Shown: piece after piece, positions 62,860-64,000 of the stretch | Numbering within the stretch: the stretch's first letter is position 1 | Layout of the letters: each line of letters starts with the position of its first letter | Assembly: GCF_030813515.1 (NCBI RefSeq) | Contig: NZ_JAUSUK010000002.1 | Coordinates: forward strand, 620,001 to 684,000 | DNA from: Rhodopseudomonas julia | Lineage (GTDB): Bacteria; Pseudomonadota; Alphaproteobacteria; Rhizobiales; Afifellaceae | Direction of reading: 5' to 3' | DNA length: 64,000 bases | Translations under genes and position numbers: made by a program | Notes under the pieces: generated by a model | Databases searched by the model: none | The model's input: the letters and a program-made list of their open reading frames with translations, nothing else | Told to the model about the DNA's origin: nothing

Positions 62860-64000
62860 TGGGGGACCCAACGGTAGAGCCAGGTTTCGCTGGCGGGCTC
62901 GCCGTTTGCGGCGAGACGCACGCGGAATTCCGTCAACTGATCCTCCGGCTCAAAGAGGAACGTCGCTCTGACACCCCCGACAAGGGGGTTGGGCTGCAAC
63001 ACCTGTCCCTTGATGGTGCCGTGATTGGCAGAGACCTCCAACGACAGGCCGTCAAACGCCGGAAGAGTGCCCTCTTCGGGAATGAAATCGATGACATAAA
63101 GGTTGCTGGTGTCGTGAAAGTTCCGTCCGGCGCGGCTGTCGGCGGCATAAAGCGAGCCGGATGGAGCTTTCGGCCGGTCGGTCCAGCGCATGCGGTAGGC
63201 GAAGGAATAGGGCGCACCCGGGCTGACGTCGTAAGACGGACGCCAGAAGGTGACGATATTGTCGTGGATTTCCTTGTCGGTGGGGATTTCCAGAAGCTCC
63301 ACCTGACCGTTTGCCCAGGTGCCGATCGGCTCGATCCAGACGCTCGGGCGGCGCTCGTAGCGGGCTTCCAGATCCTGGAAATCCTGAAAGTCGCGCGCGC
63401 GCTGGACGAGACCGAAGCCGCGTGGGGCGGGATCCATAAAGGACGAGGATTGCAGCGTCGGATAGTTCGAGAGCGGCCGCCAGATCCACTCGTTGTTGCC
63501 AGTCAGCATCTGCAGGCCGTCGCTGTCATGGACCTGCGGGCGGTAATCGTTGAAGCCCGTGCGGTTGAGCGGTCCGAAGAGGAACATCGATGTGAGCGGC
63601 GCAAGGCCGACATGATGCAAGGGCTGGCGCGGGAAAAGCTCACCCGTCACCTCGATCACCGTGTCGCGGCCCGGACGCACGACAAAGCGATAGGCCCCCG
63701 TCGTCGACACGCTGTCGAGGAGCGCATAGATGTTCAGAACCTCTTCACCAGGCTCAGGCTTCTCGATCCAGAACGCGGTGAAACGGGGAAATTCTTCGCC
63801 TTCCGGATCGCCGGTCTTGAGGGCGAGGCCGCGCGCAGACAGCCCGTAATATTGCCCCTGGCCGACGGCGCGGAAGTAAGTCGCGCCCTGAAAGACCAGG
63901 AACTCGTCCCACACATTCGGGCTGTTGATCGGATTGTGGACGCGGAAACCGGAGAAGCCGATATCGACACCTGCGGGTGGCTGCGGCGCCTGACGGAAAT
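62856..64000 (-). CDS. opgG: glucan biosynthesis protein OpgG (MdoG), 5' end outside window
   Basis: The frame is open to base 64000, so only the C-terminal 381 or so codons are seen; the GTG at 63914 is internal. FSGFRVHNPIN...VWDEFLVFQGATYFRAVGQGQ and YGLSARGLALKTGD, PLTSMFLFGPLNRTGFNDYRP, RPLSNYP and the MdoG barrel segments are present. OpgG is a periplasmic protein that adds branching beta-1,6 glucose to the glucans made by OpgH. Stop overlaps opgH. The signal peptide would lie upstream and cannot be checked. Confidence 0.9.
   Translation of the reverse strand, partial: FRQAPQPPAGVDIGFSGFRVHNPINSPNVWDEFLVFQGATYFRAVGQGQYYGLSARGLALKTGDPEGEEFPRFTAFWIEKPEPGEEVLNIYALLDSVSTTGAYRFVVRPGRDTVIEVTGELFPRQPLHHVGLAPLTSMFLFGPLNRTGFNDYRPQVHDSDGLQMLTGNNEWIWRPLSNYPTLQSSSFMDPAPRGFGLVQRARDFQDFQDLEARYERRPSVWIEPIGTWANGQVELLEIPTDKEIHDNIVTFWRPSYDVSPGAPYSFAYRMRWTDRPKAPSGSLYAADSRAGRNFHDTSNLYVIDFIPEEGTLPAFDGLSLEVSANHGTIKGQVLQPNPLVGGVRATFLFEPEDQLTEFRVRLAANGEPASETWLYRWVPQ

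Noticed and set aside
1-64000. CRISPR arrays, insertion sequences, tRNA or rRNA genes
   Set aside because: No regularly spaced repeats, transposase genes, terminal inverted repeats or tRNA-like cloverleaf sequences were seen in the gaps; most gaps are under 250 bases.

Overview
The window is a compact, GC-rich stretch of bacterial chromosome with short intergenic gaps and many stop/start overlaps. Gene content and order point to an alphaproteobacterium of the Hyphomicrobiales (Rhizobiales) type. Supporting clusters are yfgM-like/bamB/der, rpsF-rpsR-rplI next to dnaB-alr-radA-cvpA-purF, fabD-fabG-acpP-fabF-mltG-yicC-gmk, and lptF-lptG-lptD-surA-pdxA-rsmA opposite pepA-holC. A pio-type iron-oxidation operon suggests a purple non-sulfur phototroph, but no photosynthesis gene lies in the window, so that part is inference.

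Layout. 0-5 kb: 3' part of an NnrU-family gene, panB, then yfgM-like, bamB and der. 5-14 kb (minus strand): an SDR gene, purF, cvpA, radA, alr and dnaB. A possible structured RNA follows, then the rpsF-rpsR-rplI operon with its promoter and terminator. 14-17 kb: a large MscS-type channel. 17-23.4 kb: type II fatty-acid synthesis genes, then mltG, yicC and gmk. 23.4-31 kb (minus): rsmA, pdxA, surA, lptD, lptG and lptF, i.e. LPS export and outer-membrane biogenesis. 31-36 kb: pepA, holC, a CHAD/CYTH pair, a DUF4239 membrane protein and a LysE/ArgO exporter.

36.3-40.3 kb (minus) is the highlight: a decaheme cytochrome with exactly ten CXXCH motifs, a PioB/MtrB-type outer-membrane barrel, and a Tat-exported small HiPIP, in the order pioA-pioB-pioC. 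This is the gene set used for phototrophic Fe(II) oxidation and extracellular electron uptake. An AT-rich upstream region holds a consensus -35, an FNR/FixK-like half-symmetric site and two inverted repeats.

40.8-50 kb: an ABC-F ATPase, a DDAH-like amidinohydrolase, an agmatinase-family enzyme, two tiny membrane proteins, rplM-rpsI, a hotdog thioesterase, a CoA-binding protein, a GNAT enzyme, metY, ndk and oxyR. Divergent from oxyR is a gene-free stretch ending in a strong plus-strand terminator, a possible OxyS-like small RNA. 51-64 kb: an AbrB-family membrane protein, a nitronate monooxygenase-like enzyme, a BLUF photoreceptor gene overlapping a GGDEF-EAL gene (probable light-to-c-di-GMP module), a SulP anion transporter, kdsD, an SLC13/RCK permease, and opgH with the 3' part of opgG.

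I saw no CRISPR array, insertion sequence, prophage, tRNA or rRNA gene. Function calls rest on reading motifs and gene order by eye; no database search was possible.
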